Below are positions 11,226-20,907 of a DNA stretch of 64,000 bases, one piece after another. How positions within the stretch are numbered: the stretch's first letter is position 1; every line of letters starts with the position of its first letter. Source of the stretch: Trachythela sp. YZ-2020 (Eukaryota; Cnidaria; Anthozoa; Malacalcyonacea; Clavulariidae); the NCBI GenBank assembly GCA_016169945.1, contig JADLSH010000170.1, positions 1,240,001 through 1,304,000 on the forward strand, read 5' to 3'. The notes under the pieces were generated by a model that saw only the letters and a program-made list of their open reading frames with translations, was not told the DNA's origin and did not search any database. The position numbers and the translations under genes are program-made.

Positions 11226-11916
11226 CGTCACCACAAGACAAGAAAGAGTTGGAAAGTCAACTTGGGATGTTCAACTACTTGGCACAGTATTCACCACATT
11301 TGTCAGAGAAGACTGCTATCTCGAGGGAACTGGGGAAGAAAGATACTCATTGGAATTGGGGTCCCGAACACGAAGATACATTTGATGAAATGAAGAACAT
11401 CATTACAGAAGTTCCAGGTCCTGTTCTGCAGTTCTACGATCCGCTACAAGCAGATGCCTCGCAGTCTGGTCTAGGAGCCGTGTTGCTGCAAGACTATAAA
11501 ACCTGTGGCATATGCTTCGAAAGCCCTAACTCTCACCCAGCAAGCCGATACTCAGATTGAGAAAGAAGCGTTAGCATTGGTTTTTGGATGTGAAAAGTTC
11601 CACAACTACTTGTATGGTCAAGACTTTGTTGCAGAAACCGATCACAAACCCTTAGAAATAATTATGAAGAAGCTGCTCCTATCAACCCCATTGACATTAC
11701 AGAGAATGAGAATCCGACTACAAAGATACAACGTAACCGTTCAGTATAAGCCTGGAAAGGACATTCCAGTTGCGGACACACTATCGAGTAGCAGTGCATG
11801 TGAAGATGATCCGTTAGATGAAGATCTTGGATTGGAAATTTTTGTCAAAGTTATTGTGAAAGAAATGGCGGTATCTGATGACATCATAGAGAATGAGGCA
11901 GAATTACAGCAGCTTC
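11226..11916 (+). pseudogene. Ty3/gypsy RT end and RNase H
   Basis: Continuation of the relic after the MULE. SPQDKKELESQLGMFNYL is the RT connection; ITEVPGPVLQFYDP leads into RNase H with ADASQSGLGAVLLQD; a frameshift near 11505 then gives AYASKALTLTQQ, EKEALALVFGCEKFH, TDHKPLEII and RLQRYNVTVQYKPGKD with ADTLSSS at the end. Coding similarity stops after EAELQQL at about 11916, where piggyBac-derived sequence on the opposite strand begins. No integrase follows. Confidence 0.85.
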
Positions 11917-12298
11917 GATGTTGCCTGGCTGGGTGGCCTGGCTGGAGTAAAGGCAGGAGGTTCTGGGACAGGATCTGGAGTGGCAAAGCCAAAGTTCACA
12001 GTCAGAACTTCCTCCTGAGCACCAGCTCTACCACCACGGGTACTGCCCCTTCCCCTACCTCCCCTTCCCCTACCTCCCCGTCCCCTACCTCCCCTTCCCC
12101 TACCTCCCCTTCCCCTACCGGCACTTCCCCTACTGGAGCAACCCCTTGCCCTACTAGAATTGAGAGACCCCTGCCCAGCGCTTTTCCTAACAGGTGAGTG
12201 GGCCCCCTCGCTCCTCTCCAAGTCATCTTCTTCAGGAACGGCATCTTCTTCGTCAGGAACGGCAGCATCTTCTTCTTCAGGAACATCTTCTTCTCTAT
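11917..12298 (-). pseudogene. piggyBac-like transposase N-terminus
   Basis: The minus-strand frame reads an acidic start (repeated VPEEED/VPDEED), a basic Arg/Gly stretch of perfect GRGRG five-residue repeats, then FGFATPDPVPEPPAFTPARP. The FTPARPPG-type segment just before the transposase core is characteristic of piggyBac transposases, and acidic plus basic N-termini are usual there. Only the N-terminus is present; the sequence passes directly into gypsy RNase H at about 11917 with no TTAA or terminal repeat at the junction. Confidence is limited by the short diagnostic segment. Confidence 0.55.
12045..12121. repeat. 15-bp tandem repeat (CCTTCCCCTACCTCC)
   Basis: Five near-perfect copies of a 15-bp unit; on the minus strand each encodes GRGRG. 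In-frame length changes here would leave the protein frame intact. Confidence 0.9.
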
Positions 12299-12406
12299 AA
12301 AGGATTTGTTATGTGTTAGGTCTAGTATTTCAAAATCATACTTTTGAAATACAATCACTTTCGATAAATGTTTAGAAGACGATTTTGTGGCAAATGAAGA
12401 GGATGT

Positions 12407-12930
12407 GTCTTCGATTTTTTGAGTAGCTATAAGTGTTTTCGAAATCACTCTAAGGAAAATATAAGGCAGATTTTGTCTGAAATTGCTCATCAAGAAATAA
12501 TTGAAAAGTCGAGGTATGTATTGAATTGCTGGGCCCCCATTCTTAAGTCCTTGAAATTATTTCCAGATTTCCAATCCATTCATTAAAGATGTAGAAAATA
12601 TGAATGACGCAAAGAAAATTAAAATTAATTAAGTCAGAGCCTGCCACAGACAAGGAACGCAGTGCTTAGATCACTTGAAAAAGTATGTTCGGTCGTTGCA
12701 GGGAAATTTGCCGGTATTTCTGCAGTTTATCACTGGTGATATGACACTAGTGATGTCATATGTTTTTCACGCATCAAGGTAACGTTTAATGTGCTTGAAG
12801 GTAGCACACATTGACCTATAGCACATACTTGTCGGCCATTGCTTGAAATCCCTTCAACTTACCAATCATATAACGAACTTTATGAATAATTTAGCGAGTG
12901 CTTTCTAATAAAGATGCATGGCAATTTACT
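12407..12930 (+). pseudogene. HECT-domain E3 ligase C-lobe relic
   Basis: Read on the plus strand across frames: ENIRQILSEIAHQEIIEK with RYVLNCWAPIL (12460-12540), then CLDHLKKYVRSLQGNLPVF and LQFITG (12660-12736), then IKVTFNVLEG and PIAHTCRPLLEIPSTYQSYN (12776-12870). The last block is the HECT C-lobe active site; the catalytic Cys codon is 12830-12832. At least two frameshifts and stops (12583, 12813) disable it. HECT proteins of this repetitive G2E3-like kind are common in cnidarian genomes and often multi-copy; nothing upstream of the HECT domain survives. Confidence 0.75.
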
Positions 12931-13114
12931 ATAGTATAATGATATGGGTTAAGTTAAATATGTTAAATGGACCTTTCAAGAAATAACATGTGTCATTAAA
13001 AGTATAGTATCAACAAGTATGGTGTAAAGGTGTGTGAAAGTGTGTGCGACACAGACCAGGTATATATCCTATTAGTTATGTACAAAGTACATTTAAATTT
13101 GTCTTAACGACGAA

Positions 13115-13196
13115 TTGCAGTCATTCGTGCACAAGTCGTTTCCCCCACAGTCGTATTGCAGTCATTCGCGCACAAGTCATTTCCCCCACAGTCGTT
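13115..13196. repeat. 41-bp direct duplication
   Basis: Two adjacent copies of a 41-bp unit (starting TTGCAGTCATTCG and containing GCACAAGTC and TTTCCCCCACAG) with two differences, followed by a partial third motif. The unit is CpG-rich compared with its surroundings. Confidence 0.85.
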
Positions 13197-13861
13197 TCGC
13201 CCACAAACCAAAGTCGTGTGGCCAACACTTAAACTTCAATAATATTTATTTTGATAATTTCAGTACAGTTTAAAAAATTTGGAAATAAACGAAACAAAAG
13301 TAAAATTCTCACTTGATTTCCCTGATTTGGGATTGTGTTTAAAATAAGTTGATAAACATGCTCCTGTTCCTCCTCTAATTTCGGAGGTTATCTAAATATC
13401 CACACCCCAAAATATAATTTTTATATCAACATTTACCTTTATTGACAGTTTCAAGGTTATATTCTTGCGTGAATGATATACTTCACGACAGTCTACCTTT
13501 TAGGCTTCTATAGCCTGCGAGTAGACATTTTTTATACATCTTACTCATTTAGTTACTATTATCCTACTTAATATCTTGTTATTTTATTCTTTTCATAACG
13601 ATATCTTCTATCCTACCGTAATAAGCAATGCGAGATCACAAATAAAACTAAGATATCACTATGATTAAACGCTAATAAAGCTGCAAATAAGAATATTTAT
13701 TAAGAATAAGAACTAACTGCTTTATAACAACAACTGATTGTTTTATTAATAATAAAGTGTTTTATGCTGGGTACTAATTGTGGGCATACGATTCCCGCCT
13801 GGTTCCTCACTTGTTAAGGTATCACTATATCTTAGTATCTTTCACTTTATAAACTATTCTT
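13197..13861. other. AT-rich non-coding stretch
   Basis: No coding, RNA or terminal-repeat pattern recognised; ordinary AT-rich sequence. Confidence 0.5.
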
Positions 13862-14107
13862 ACCCTCGGTTTCAACATGCTTTTGAAATCCGATACCTAT
13901 AATTGCTTTGAACTTTCAAAACAACGTTGCAATGTTCAAAACTATGTTGCGAAGTAAATACAAATTTAAGACGGCAACATGTTCCTGTTTAACCAAGTAT
14001 CTAGTATTCTTTATATCCAATGGATATTATCCATCAAACACTATACAATAAATAATCTCTTCCTCTAGTACTGAACGCAATGTTCAAAAGCAAGTTGAAA
14101 CCAAGGT
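13862..14107. mobile_element. Small inverted-repeat element (possible MITE)
   Basis: The left end (ACCCTCGGTTTCAACATGC at 13862) and the complement of the right end (ending at 14107) match over about 27 bp with a few mismatches: TTTCAACATGCTTTTGAA against TTCAAAAGCAAGTTGAAA. No clear target duplication was found, so the superfamily is unknown. Confidence 0.5.
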
Positions 14108-14837
14108 ATTAAATCTTACAGTACTATTAAATTGTCTATTAAGGACAATTAAAACAGTGAAACAGCTGTCCACAGTTGCTGATGGTACGTAGCCAGACAC
14201 TGCAATTATAATTTCTGTTTTTATTTTGTTTGTCCTCTACTTGTTATTGGGCCATTTAGATGGGAGCATGCTTTGAGGAGTTGCATTGCTGATCGCTCAC
14301 CGTCCTTTTACTCCTGCCAGAGAGCAAAAACTCTACCCTGCATTGAACGATAATGCCGTCGTTTAATTCGTTTCGCCATCTTCTCTGACACCAACCTAAT
14401 CTGCAGAGATGTCAATAAACTAATTAAAAGTCAAATGACGTGATGTTTAAAAGGAAACCTTCTAGAACAATATTTGTGAATATTCGCGTGTCGAAAAACC
14501 TCAACGAATACAAATATATATCAATTAAGATATGACTTTAACCAGAACAAAACTACAAGGTTTTGTACTCCGATCTATGTACGCTAAACAATAAATGAAA
14601 TAACAATCAATAAATATCATACCATGGATAAATCATCTCATCAACAGCAAATCCTTCCCCTCGCCAGCTATCTCAAAGAGACTCCAGCCCTTGGGACACT
14701 GGACGGCGGCTTAAAAGGAGGAAGGAATACACTGAAACAAGAAAATATATTTTATTATAAGTGCACAACAATACTGTTTAAATAACCAGATGTAACTAAA
14801 AAAAGCCTAAATATATGTCAATTATAGAACAAAGCGT
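14108..14837. other. Non-coding stretch
   Basis: Nothing recognised except a possible short exon-like GC-richer block at 14640-14730. It sits just downstream of the minus-strand MULE C-terminus and could be its 3' part, but no motif supports it. Confidence 0.4.
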
Positions 14838-15305
14838 TCAGTGAGACATAGAGAGCAGAGATGTCAGTCTTGCTTCTCTGTCCAGTAAGTTGATCAGAAG
14901 GTAGAATGGCAGTTGGCATTTCCCAGAAGCACAACAGTTCAGTGCATTATGCCACCCTTCGATGTCATTATTGGTGCGGACTGCTCGTTTGAAAACACTC
15001 CAGCTGGATGGTGGCCAAGTTGATCCTTTAATCCATGTTTTGGAAATATACTTCACAAAACTTTGGAGTTTGGTGGTGGTTGCCTGTCTTTGCAGTAGGT
15101 TGAACATTGGGGCAATTTCAGCTGCTGGGGGAAATGGCAGAGCCATGAACTTGCGAAGGTAGTTGTAGGTGCATTGATCATTAATATATGATTGCTGGAG
15201 GCCAAGTTCTTGTATCTGGGAGAACAAGAAACAAAATTTGTGAGAATACATTAACCCTTTACTCGGCAGGTTTCCAGGAGGTCTTGCCATCAGCATCAAA
15301 TAACA
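14838..15305 (-). pseudogene. Second MULE-type transposase, C-terminal segment
   Basis: The minus-strand frame contains KTWIKGSTWPPSSWSVFKR followed by RTNNDIEGWHNALN (residues ~90-125), a block I recognise from a FLYWCH/PHD-associated MULE transposase group in invertebrates; the Asn-Asp-x-Glu-Gly-Trp-His-Asn part includes the last catalytic Glu. The upstream coding sequence is cut at about 15306 by a palindromic element, and the catalytic Asp residues are not visible. The zinc-finger exon at 17888-18131 on the same strand is probably the start of the same gene. Confidence 0.65.
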
Positions 15306-16441
15306 ATGCAAAAGAACCCTGATGTCGTTAAAATCTATAAAATATCTGGAAAAATAAGGAGGCGACCATTTCCATCATCTAGTGTACATAGACAAAAGTT
15401 TAGATTAAAATTTTATAGAGAAACTCGATTAAAGATGACTCAAAAAAGGCGAAAAACTCAGCCGAAATCTCAAAGCACATCGCATGCATAACAATATAAA
15501 ACAAGCAAACACTAAAAAGGCTGAGAAAATAGGGTTAAATATAGCTACAAACTATTGTTGAATTTCAACGATTCTGCTTGGAATATTAACAAACATTGGT
15601 CATTGTGCCGCATATAATTTAAACTCAGATATCCCAAGAATAGTGCAATAGTTGATTAAAAACTGCATTTAAAGAAAAATGATTCAAATTTTTAGGTAAA
15701 ATTTTAATGTTTCTCAACTTTGCTCATAGTTTTAAACATGAAAGTGACAGACGATTTTTTAAATTATTATATGCACAATTTTGATAATATTCCAAGCAGA
15801 ATCGTTGAAATTCAACAATAGTTTGTAGATATTTAACCCTATTCTCAGCCTTTTTAGTGTGTGCTTGTTTTAAGTACGATTTCATGTATTTAGCTATCAT
15901 TTTAAAGCAGGGCATTTTTTAAGAAATCGTTAGTGGATGTAACAGGTAGGTGGTGTATTACGGGGTATGGGGGTCCTCCCCCAGAAAATGTTTGTATTCT
16001 TGAGTCTCTGTGGCTTGATTTCCTGCATTTTCAGAGACAATTTTTGAAATATCCCATCTAAACGGAGCCAGGTTTTGTTGTGAGAATACCATAACTTTCC
16101 TCTAAACTCAGTTTTTCCCCCTTTTTTGCTTATATGTTGGACAAAAGGGACTGTCACCGGGGGGGCACAAAATAGCTTACTGGGGGGGGGGGCAACATGG
16201 GAGCTGGGGGGGCTTTGGCCCCTCCAGTATATTAGTTAAAAAAAGCCCTGTTTTAAAGAGTTTTTTCGCTTAAATGTCGAGATTTTGGCTGAGTTTGTTT
16301 TTCTCCTTCTTTGAAATTAATCGAGTTTTTCGATTAAATTTTAATCTAAACTTTTGTCCATGTATACTATAGATGATGCAAATGGTTTGCCTCCTTATTT
16401 TTCCAGATATTTTAACGACATTAGGATTCTTTTGCGTGCAT
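15306..16441. repeat. Large fold-back (palindromic) element, interrupted
   Basis: The left arm (15306 to about 15600) is complementary to 15762-15875 plus 16262-16441. Once a 343-bp inserted element and its duplication are removed from the right arm, the arms are about 295 bp each around a ~160-bp spacer. The outer ends share GTCGTTAAAAT and TCTGGAAAAATAAGGAGGC; the inner ends share GTTGAATTTCAACGATTCTG. The arms differ by roughly one base in ten, so this is an old inverted repeat. No flanking duplication was identified. Confidence 0.85.
15908..16250. mobile_element. hAT-type non-autonomous element (343 bp)
   Basis: Starts CAGGGCATTTTTTAA and ends with the near-perfect complement (TTAAAAAAAGCCCTG). 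It is flanked by an identical 8-bp duplication TTTTAAAG (15900-15907 and 16251-16258). An 8-bp duplication with CAGGG ends is the hAT signature. The interior has G-runs (GGGGGGGG near 16183, GCTTTGGCCCCTCC near 16210). It sits in the right arm of the fold-back and so is younger than it. Confidence 0.9.
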
Positions 16442-16556
16442 TTTTATTCGGCTTCTTAACGTAAAGCCTTTTGTTTACAGTTTGAAATTTTGGACTTTTT
16501 AAGCCTTGTTTCCTTCTTTTAATTAGCCAAACATTGCTTGTAACGACCTCTTACTA

Positions 16557-17252
16557 CAGGGTGTATAAAAAAAAACTGAACAAAATTGAAATTGCTCTCA
16601 ACTTCGCGAAGCGGCTCCAGGTACGAAGTTTTTTATTAATATATATTGTTTGGGTATTTATAATGTAGAATAAACTAAAAAATTCTGAAAGTTACATTTT
16701 TCAAAACCCAGGGGGGTGTCTTGTCCAACAGATCAAAAATGGCTTGCGCACAAAATTTGAATGCTTAAAAGTTATTTTGAATTAGTGGGTGGAAAATGTG
16801 TTGGGTGTTGCATTGCTGTTCAAAATTTCAGAAAATTTGCGCAAGTGTAAGCCCTTCAAAACGTTGCACAAACTTTCATTTTTTAAGAAAAATTCAGCTT
16901 TTGCATGCTTAATTTACGCCTTTACCTAATTTGCATATTGTCTAGGCATGCAAAAGCTGATTTTTTCTTAAAAATGAAAGTTTTGAAGGGCTTACACTTA
17001 CGCAAATTTTCTGAAATTTTGAACAGCAATGCAACACCCAACACATTTTCCACCCACTAACTCAAAATAACTTTTAAGCATTCAAATTTCGTGCGCAAGC
17101 CATTTTTGATCTGTTGGACAAGACACCCCCCCTGGGTTTTGAAAAATGTAACTTTCAGAATTTTTTAGTTTATTCTACATTATAAATACCCAAACAATAT
17201 ATATTACTTGAGAGCAATTTCAATTTTGTTCAGTTTTTTTTTATACACCCTG
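16557..17252. mobile_element. Tc1/mariner-type fold-back MITE (696 bp)
   Basis: Ends begin CAGGGTGTATAAAAAAAAAC and are flanked by TA (16555-16556 and 17253-17254). The two arms (about 330 bp) are complementary over nearly their entire length, meeting near 16930. The left arm carries an extra ~37 bp (CTTCGCGAAGCGGCTCCAGG and following, 16602-16638) absent from the right arm. Arms are very similar, suggesting a fairly recent copy. No coding capacity. Confidence 0.85.
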
Positions 17253-17390
17253 TATTACGACTGTTTTAAGACCTGTTTTTAACTTTTTTAAAACTCACAA
17301 GTAGTAATTTTCTAGGCATTTTTGGGAGTTCGCAACACTGAGTAGTTGTCAACAAGGCCAAAGCGAAATGTCGCCAAAGAAAGCCATTTA

Positions 17391-17588
17391 GGGGGTGTTT
17401 ATATGTTTAATTTCGGCCCGGGTGACCGGGCACTCAGTTTGACTCAAGTGAGTTCCCAGCAAAATGGGCTGGGCATGTTTTCATGTAAAGTAAAATTGTT
17501 TTGTCATGGAAATTAATATGTAGCCGGGGGGGGGGGGGGGGCGTTTAACCGAGTCAGCCTGGTAAACCGGGCTCATGTAAACAGCCCC
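17391..17588. mobile_element. PIF/Harbinger-type MITE (198 bp)
   Basis: The left end GGGGGTGTTTATATG and right end CATGTAAACAGCCCC are complementary with small differences, flanked by TTA (17388-17390 and 17589-17591). CCCGGG-type blocks follow inside each end. A 16-base G run lies at 17526-17541, a likely length-unstable tract. Confidence 0.8.
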
Positions 17589-17606
17589 TTAAATGCTCAA
17601 TTCTTT

Positions 17607-17727
17607 AAAACATTTTACAATTAGACAACTCAGCTTCGTTGTCTCTGAGCGAATAGTCAGCTTTGCCTCGTTGACTGTTCGCTCATAGACAACTCGGCTT
17701 TGTTGTCTAATTGTTAAATAGACAGGA
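17607..17727. repeat. 120-bp imperfect hairpin
   Basis: ATTAGACAACTCAGCTTCG at the left and GGCTTTGTTGTCTAAT at the right form arms of about 40 bp, with GACTATTCGCTC-like inner parts also pairing. Possibly another MITE; no flanking duplication seen. Confidence 0.7.
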
Positions 17728-17887
17728 AAATATTTATTACTATGTTTATAGTGCCCTGATTTCTCAAAGCCCTGATTTCTCAACTCTCTGCACGTTCTGG
17801 TCAAATGAGAGCAACAGTTGCGTGAGAGTATAACTATATAAGTCTAATTAATTAAGACTAATGGTCCGTTTCTAGTATAAAGCTTAC

Positions 17888-18131
17888 CTTCTTGGGACAC
17901 TCTTGTGCTCTCAGCATCTGGTACAAGAAATCCCGTACTCATGTTGAGGCAATCTTCACAATGCCAGTCAAGATCTTACCCACATCTGACAGCAGCCTGG
18001 TAGTAGTCTTTTTGCAAGATACCAGTGTTGCATGTTCGATGCTGCCACCTTTCACAGTTATCGCACTGAATCCCTTCTCGTCGTGCTCTGATGAGTTATT
18101 TGCAGCGAATGCAAGCATCTTCGGCAGACAT
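17888..18131 (-). pseudogene. PHD-like zinc-finger first exon of a MULE gene
   Basis: The minus strand reads from an ATG at 18131-18129 to a consensus donor (AAG|GTAAGC at 17888/17887). It encodes CIRC, then GIQCDNCERWQHRTCNTGI and WHCEDCLN, a Cys4-His-Cys3 arrangement of PHD type often found at the start of MULE-like transposases in corals. In-frame stops (TAA after CIRCK, TAA after AVRCG) show decay. The same-strand transposase C-terminus at 14838-15305 is the likely remainder, with the intervening DNA filled by nested elements. Confidence 0.6.
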
Positions 18132-18284
18132 TATGAACAGAAGGTTTAAAAAAAGACTTAAAGGATCGTAAGTGTTGAACGAAGTTGTATATCAGTAGCC
18201 AGTTGGAAGCGAATGTCTACGCTAAAGGTATTTCGTCCGTTTTATACGCTTCTGTAAAACTGATGACTCATGTGCATATTTTTA

Positions 18285-18665
18285 AAAACATAAAGGTGAC
18301 ATTACTACTAATCTACATGTGAACAGATTAATGACCCCTAATGACACTGTGCAACAGATTCCATGCATTCTTTTGTGAATCATTTCATATTGTTAAAAAG
18401 TGATCATAGGAATTACCGGGCCCATATAGACAAATACTTTTGGAAAATCGCAGCTATTGTTGAATTGTTACGTTCACTGTTACTATTAGTTTCGTTTGTT
18501 ATAAAATTTTAGTTGTAAATATGATGATTAATGCATGGAAATGAACATCTTGGTATTATAGCCGTTTAGCAGTAAGCTTTTCTATTCACATATATTCGTA
18601 AGATGTTTTCTTGATATAGAAACTGTTCTTTTTTATTTATAATAATATAGATGAAAAAATTAGTC
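18285..18665 (+). repeat. Dispersed repeat, copy A (left of LINE)
   Basis: Shares order and words with 24075-24285: ACATGTGAA-AGA-TAATGA-CCCTA, GTGATCATAGGAATTACC, GCTATTGTTGAA and AGATGTTTTC-TGATA-AAACTGTT. The copies are diverged and differ by insertions. They flank the LINE cluster in direct orientation. Identity unknown. Confidence 0.55.
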
Positions 18666-18788
18666 AATTCTGATTGGATAAGAACAACATATAGCACGTC
18701 TGCCATGTGCGACGGTCATGCATTCATGAGCTCCGTATTTCTGATTAACTAAAGCTAAACTTAAAGTCTTTCCTTGTAAAATATCATC

Positions 18789-19576
18789 ATGCCTGAAACG
18801 ATAACATCTATAAAGAAGGAAAATGATGCTTTGAAGCGACAGATTGAATCATTGCAGAAAGATTTCAGCAAACTGCAAATCATGATCGAAAGTAAAGAAT
18901 CACCGAAGCAAGACGGCGCAAGCAAAGAAATTCAAACCCAAATGCATAGCTTCCAGACCAGCCTTGACTTCGTAAGAAATGAATACGATACTTTAAATGC
19001 TTTTCAAACTGAAGCTAAGAATGAATTTAAAAAGTTGAACTCAAGATTAACTGAAATAGCCACGAAAGTAAACTACGTCGGCGATGCGCTTGAACAGATT
19101 CAACAGTATAGCTATCAGTATAATGTTAAAATAGTAGGTCTTCCTCAACAAGACGAAAGGGAATCTGCATATCAAACCAGTTCTCTATGTGTAAACCTCT
19201 TCCAATCACTTGGAGCCGACATTAATTTTAATGATATTGATATTGCACATCGCGTTCGCAGTAGAAAGAAGACGGCAGGCCAAACCCTATAATTTGCAAA
19301 TTTGTCCGGCGCAATTCAAAAGAGAGTGTTATGAAACAACGAAGAGAAACCAATAAAGTCAATCCGTCAGTCAGGATCTTCGATCACCTAACTCCAAAAA
19401 ATCAACAAATCTTATTTGAAGCAAGTGGATTTAAAACTAAGAACGGCTATCAGTACTGCTGGACGAAGAACTCGGCTGTTTACTTAAGAAAGGACAATAA
19501 CTCTCGAGCTATTAGAATAACTGAACTTCACGACCTTGTGAGATTACAGAATCCAAACGATGTGCCTTCAAGCTAA
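18789..19576 (+). pseudogene. LINE ORF1 (coiled coil + RRM-like), one frameshift
   Basis: The first frame (18789-19292) opens with heptad-rich sequence (ENDALKRQIESLQKDFSKLQ at residues ~11-30), a second coiled-coil region to residue ~105, then QYNVKIVGLPQ and INFNDIDIAHRVRSRKK, matching the L1-ORF1/transposase_22-type RNA-binding fold. The frame shifts near 19290; the second frame (19331-19576) supplies VRIFDHLTPKNQQILFEA and the YCWTKNSAVYLRKD strand. As a pair they form a complete ORF1 of about 260 residues. It binds RNA to form the LINE ribonucleoprotein in known relatives. Confidence 0.75.
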
Positions 19577-19619
19577 GTAAAATGAAATGTTTGTCTCTCA
19601 TATATATTAATGACTAAAG

Positions 19620-20867
19620 ATGCATGGAAATGATAAAATAGATATTCAACTGTCAAAGTCACTACTATGTGAATTGCCATTTTACAATGTTAACAACTTA
19701 GTCTTAAGTCAAGTCTTTAGCTCTAACAATAGCTTAACTACAAACCTCCCCACTATAAAAGACCTTGATAAATATCCTAGTATGTGTGACCTGGGCTTAT
19801 TTAATTTAGACACAGCCTCCGATGCGAATCTAGATGTAAATTTAAATCAACAGATTTTACGATCTCAATATTATTCACCCCATAAATTCAACAATCTTAA
19901 GAAATTACAATCAAATTATATTTCAGACACCAGTTTCTCGATGCTACACAACAATGTGAGGAGCTTGAAACGCAACTTGGAAAATTTTCAAACCCATTTA
20001 TTACAAGAACTTGATTTCAACTTTAGTGTAATAGGAATTACTGAAACTAAGCTTTTTAACAGTGGGCTATTTTGCCGACTAAACATTACAGAATCAAAAA
20101 TACTAAAAGTTTAATCCCAAACATACCTCCAGTCATGCTTCAGTTCAAATCAAACAATCTTTAATATCTTTTAATGTCTTTAATATCTTGAAAGACTTCT
20201 AATGGTCGAAATTTAGCTTTTTATCTGTTTCTTTATGCTGTAAAACGTGCCTTCGATAGGGCTTTTAGAAATATTTATTTTGAATTTTTTTTATTTATCG
20301 GGAATTTTCCAACATGCACGTGCTTGTCGTAGTTTGACTATATATGGTTTGCCCACGCGCTTCAGTCCCGACAAAAAGATCTTATATAGGGTATTGTACC
20401 ATGGGGAATTCATTCCGGCCACTTAAAAAACCATAGCAACAGTCTTTGTTTGTGTTTGGGCCTTTTCCGGTTGTTTTTGTTTTTGTCTGACCCGTACGCT
20501 ACATTTCAAATTTCGCCGTAACTTTGTCAATTTTTATTGTGTTTCTTTGAAAGTTGGTCAGTATGTACTGTTTTTAAACATAATAATTACTGGAGACTTA
20601 AATGCGAACGTTTTAAGTCGCTCTAACTGTCCAGATGGTCGCGATTTGACGAACTTCTGTAATTCTTTCAACCTAACACAGTTAGTTCAGAAACCTACGA
20701 GGATTACAGATACCTGTAAGACCTTAATTGATGTAGCGATAACAACAAACATAAACATTATAGCTAGCTGTGTCGTGAAACCATCTACAGTAAGCGACCA
20801 TAGTCTCATATCGCTTACGCTAAAACTTAAGGCTCCGAAGCCCAGGCATTATCACAAGGAGCTATAA
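19620..20867 (+). pseudogene. LINE AP-like endonuclease, centre replaced
   Basis: 19620-20070 encodes a long N-terminal extension, then FSMLHNNVRSL and FNFSVIGITETKL (metal-binding Glu). Similarity stops at about 20066. 20575-20867 resumes with IIITGDLNANVLS (GDLN motif), DGRDLTNFCNSFNL and STVSDHSLI (catalytic Asp-His). About 300 bp of endonuclease coding is therefore missing and ~500 bp of unrelated AT-rich DNA (20067-20574) takes its place. Confidence 0.75.
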
Positions 20868-20907
20868 GAATTTCAACCCAGACGCATTTCACGAAGATCT
20901 TAGCGCC

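Larger units (their letters stand above)
3800..11916 (+). mobile_element. Ty3/gypsy retrotransposon relic, split by a MULE
   Basis: Gag, zinc knuckle, aspartic protease and RT occur in order from 3814 to 5590; the RNase H part resumes at 11226 on the other side of a 5.6 kb DNA transposon. The RT frame before the insertion ends at Met-Thr-Ser-Pro and resumes with Pro-Gln-Asp-Lys-Lys-Glu, so the two halves clearly belong together. No LTRs, primer-binding site or integrase are visible: the 5' end fades near 3800 and the 3' end is replaced by piggyBac sequence at about 11917. Confidence 0.85.

Noticed and set aside
10974..11560. Plus-strand ORFs spanning the MULE end and gypsy RNase H
   Set aside because: They are chimeras running from transposon terminus into the retrotransposon frame, not genes.
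12002..12493. Minus-strand 163-aa ORF over the RG repeat
   Set aside because: The piggyBac-like reading is in another frame; this one is a shadow of the repeat.
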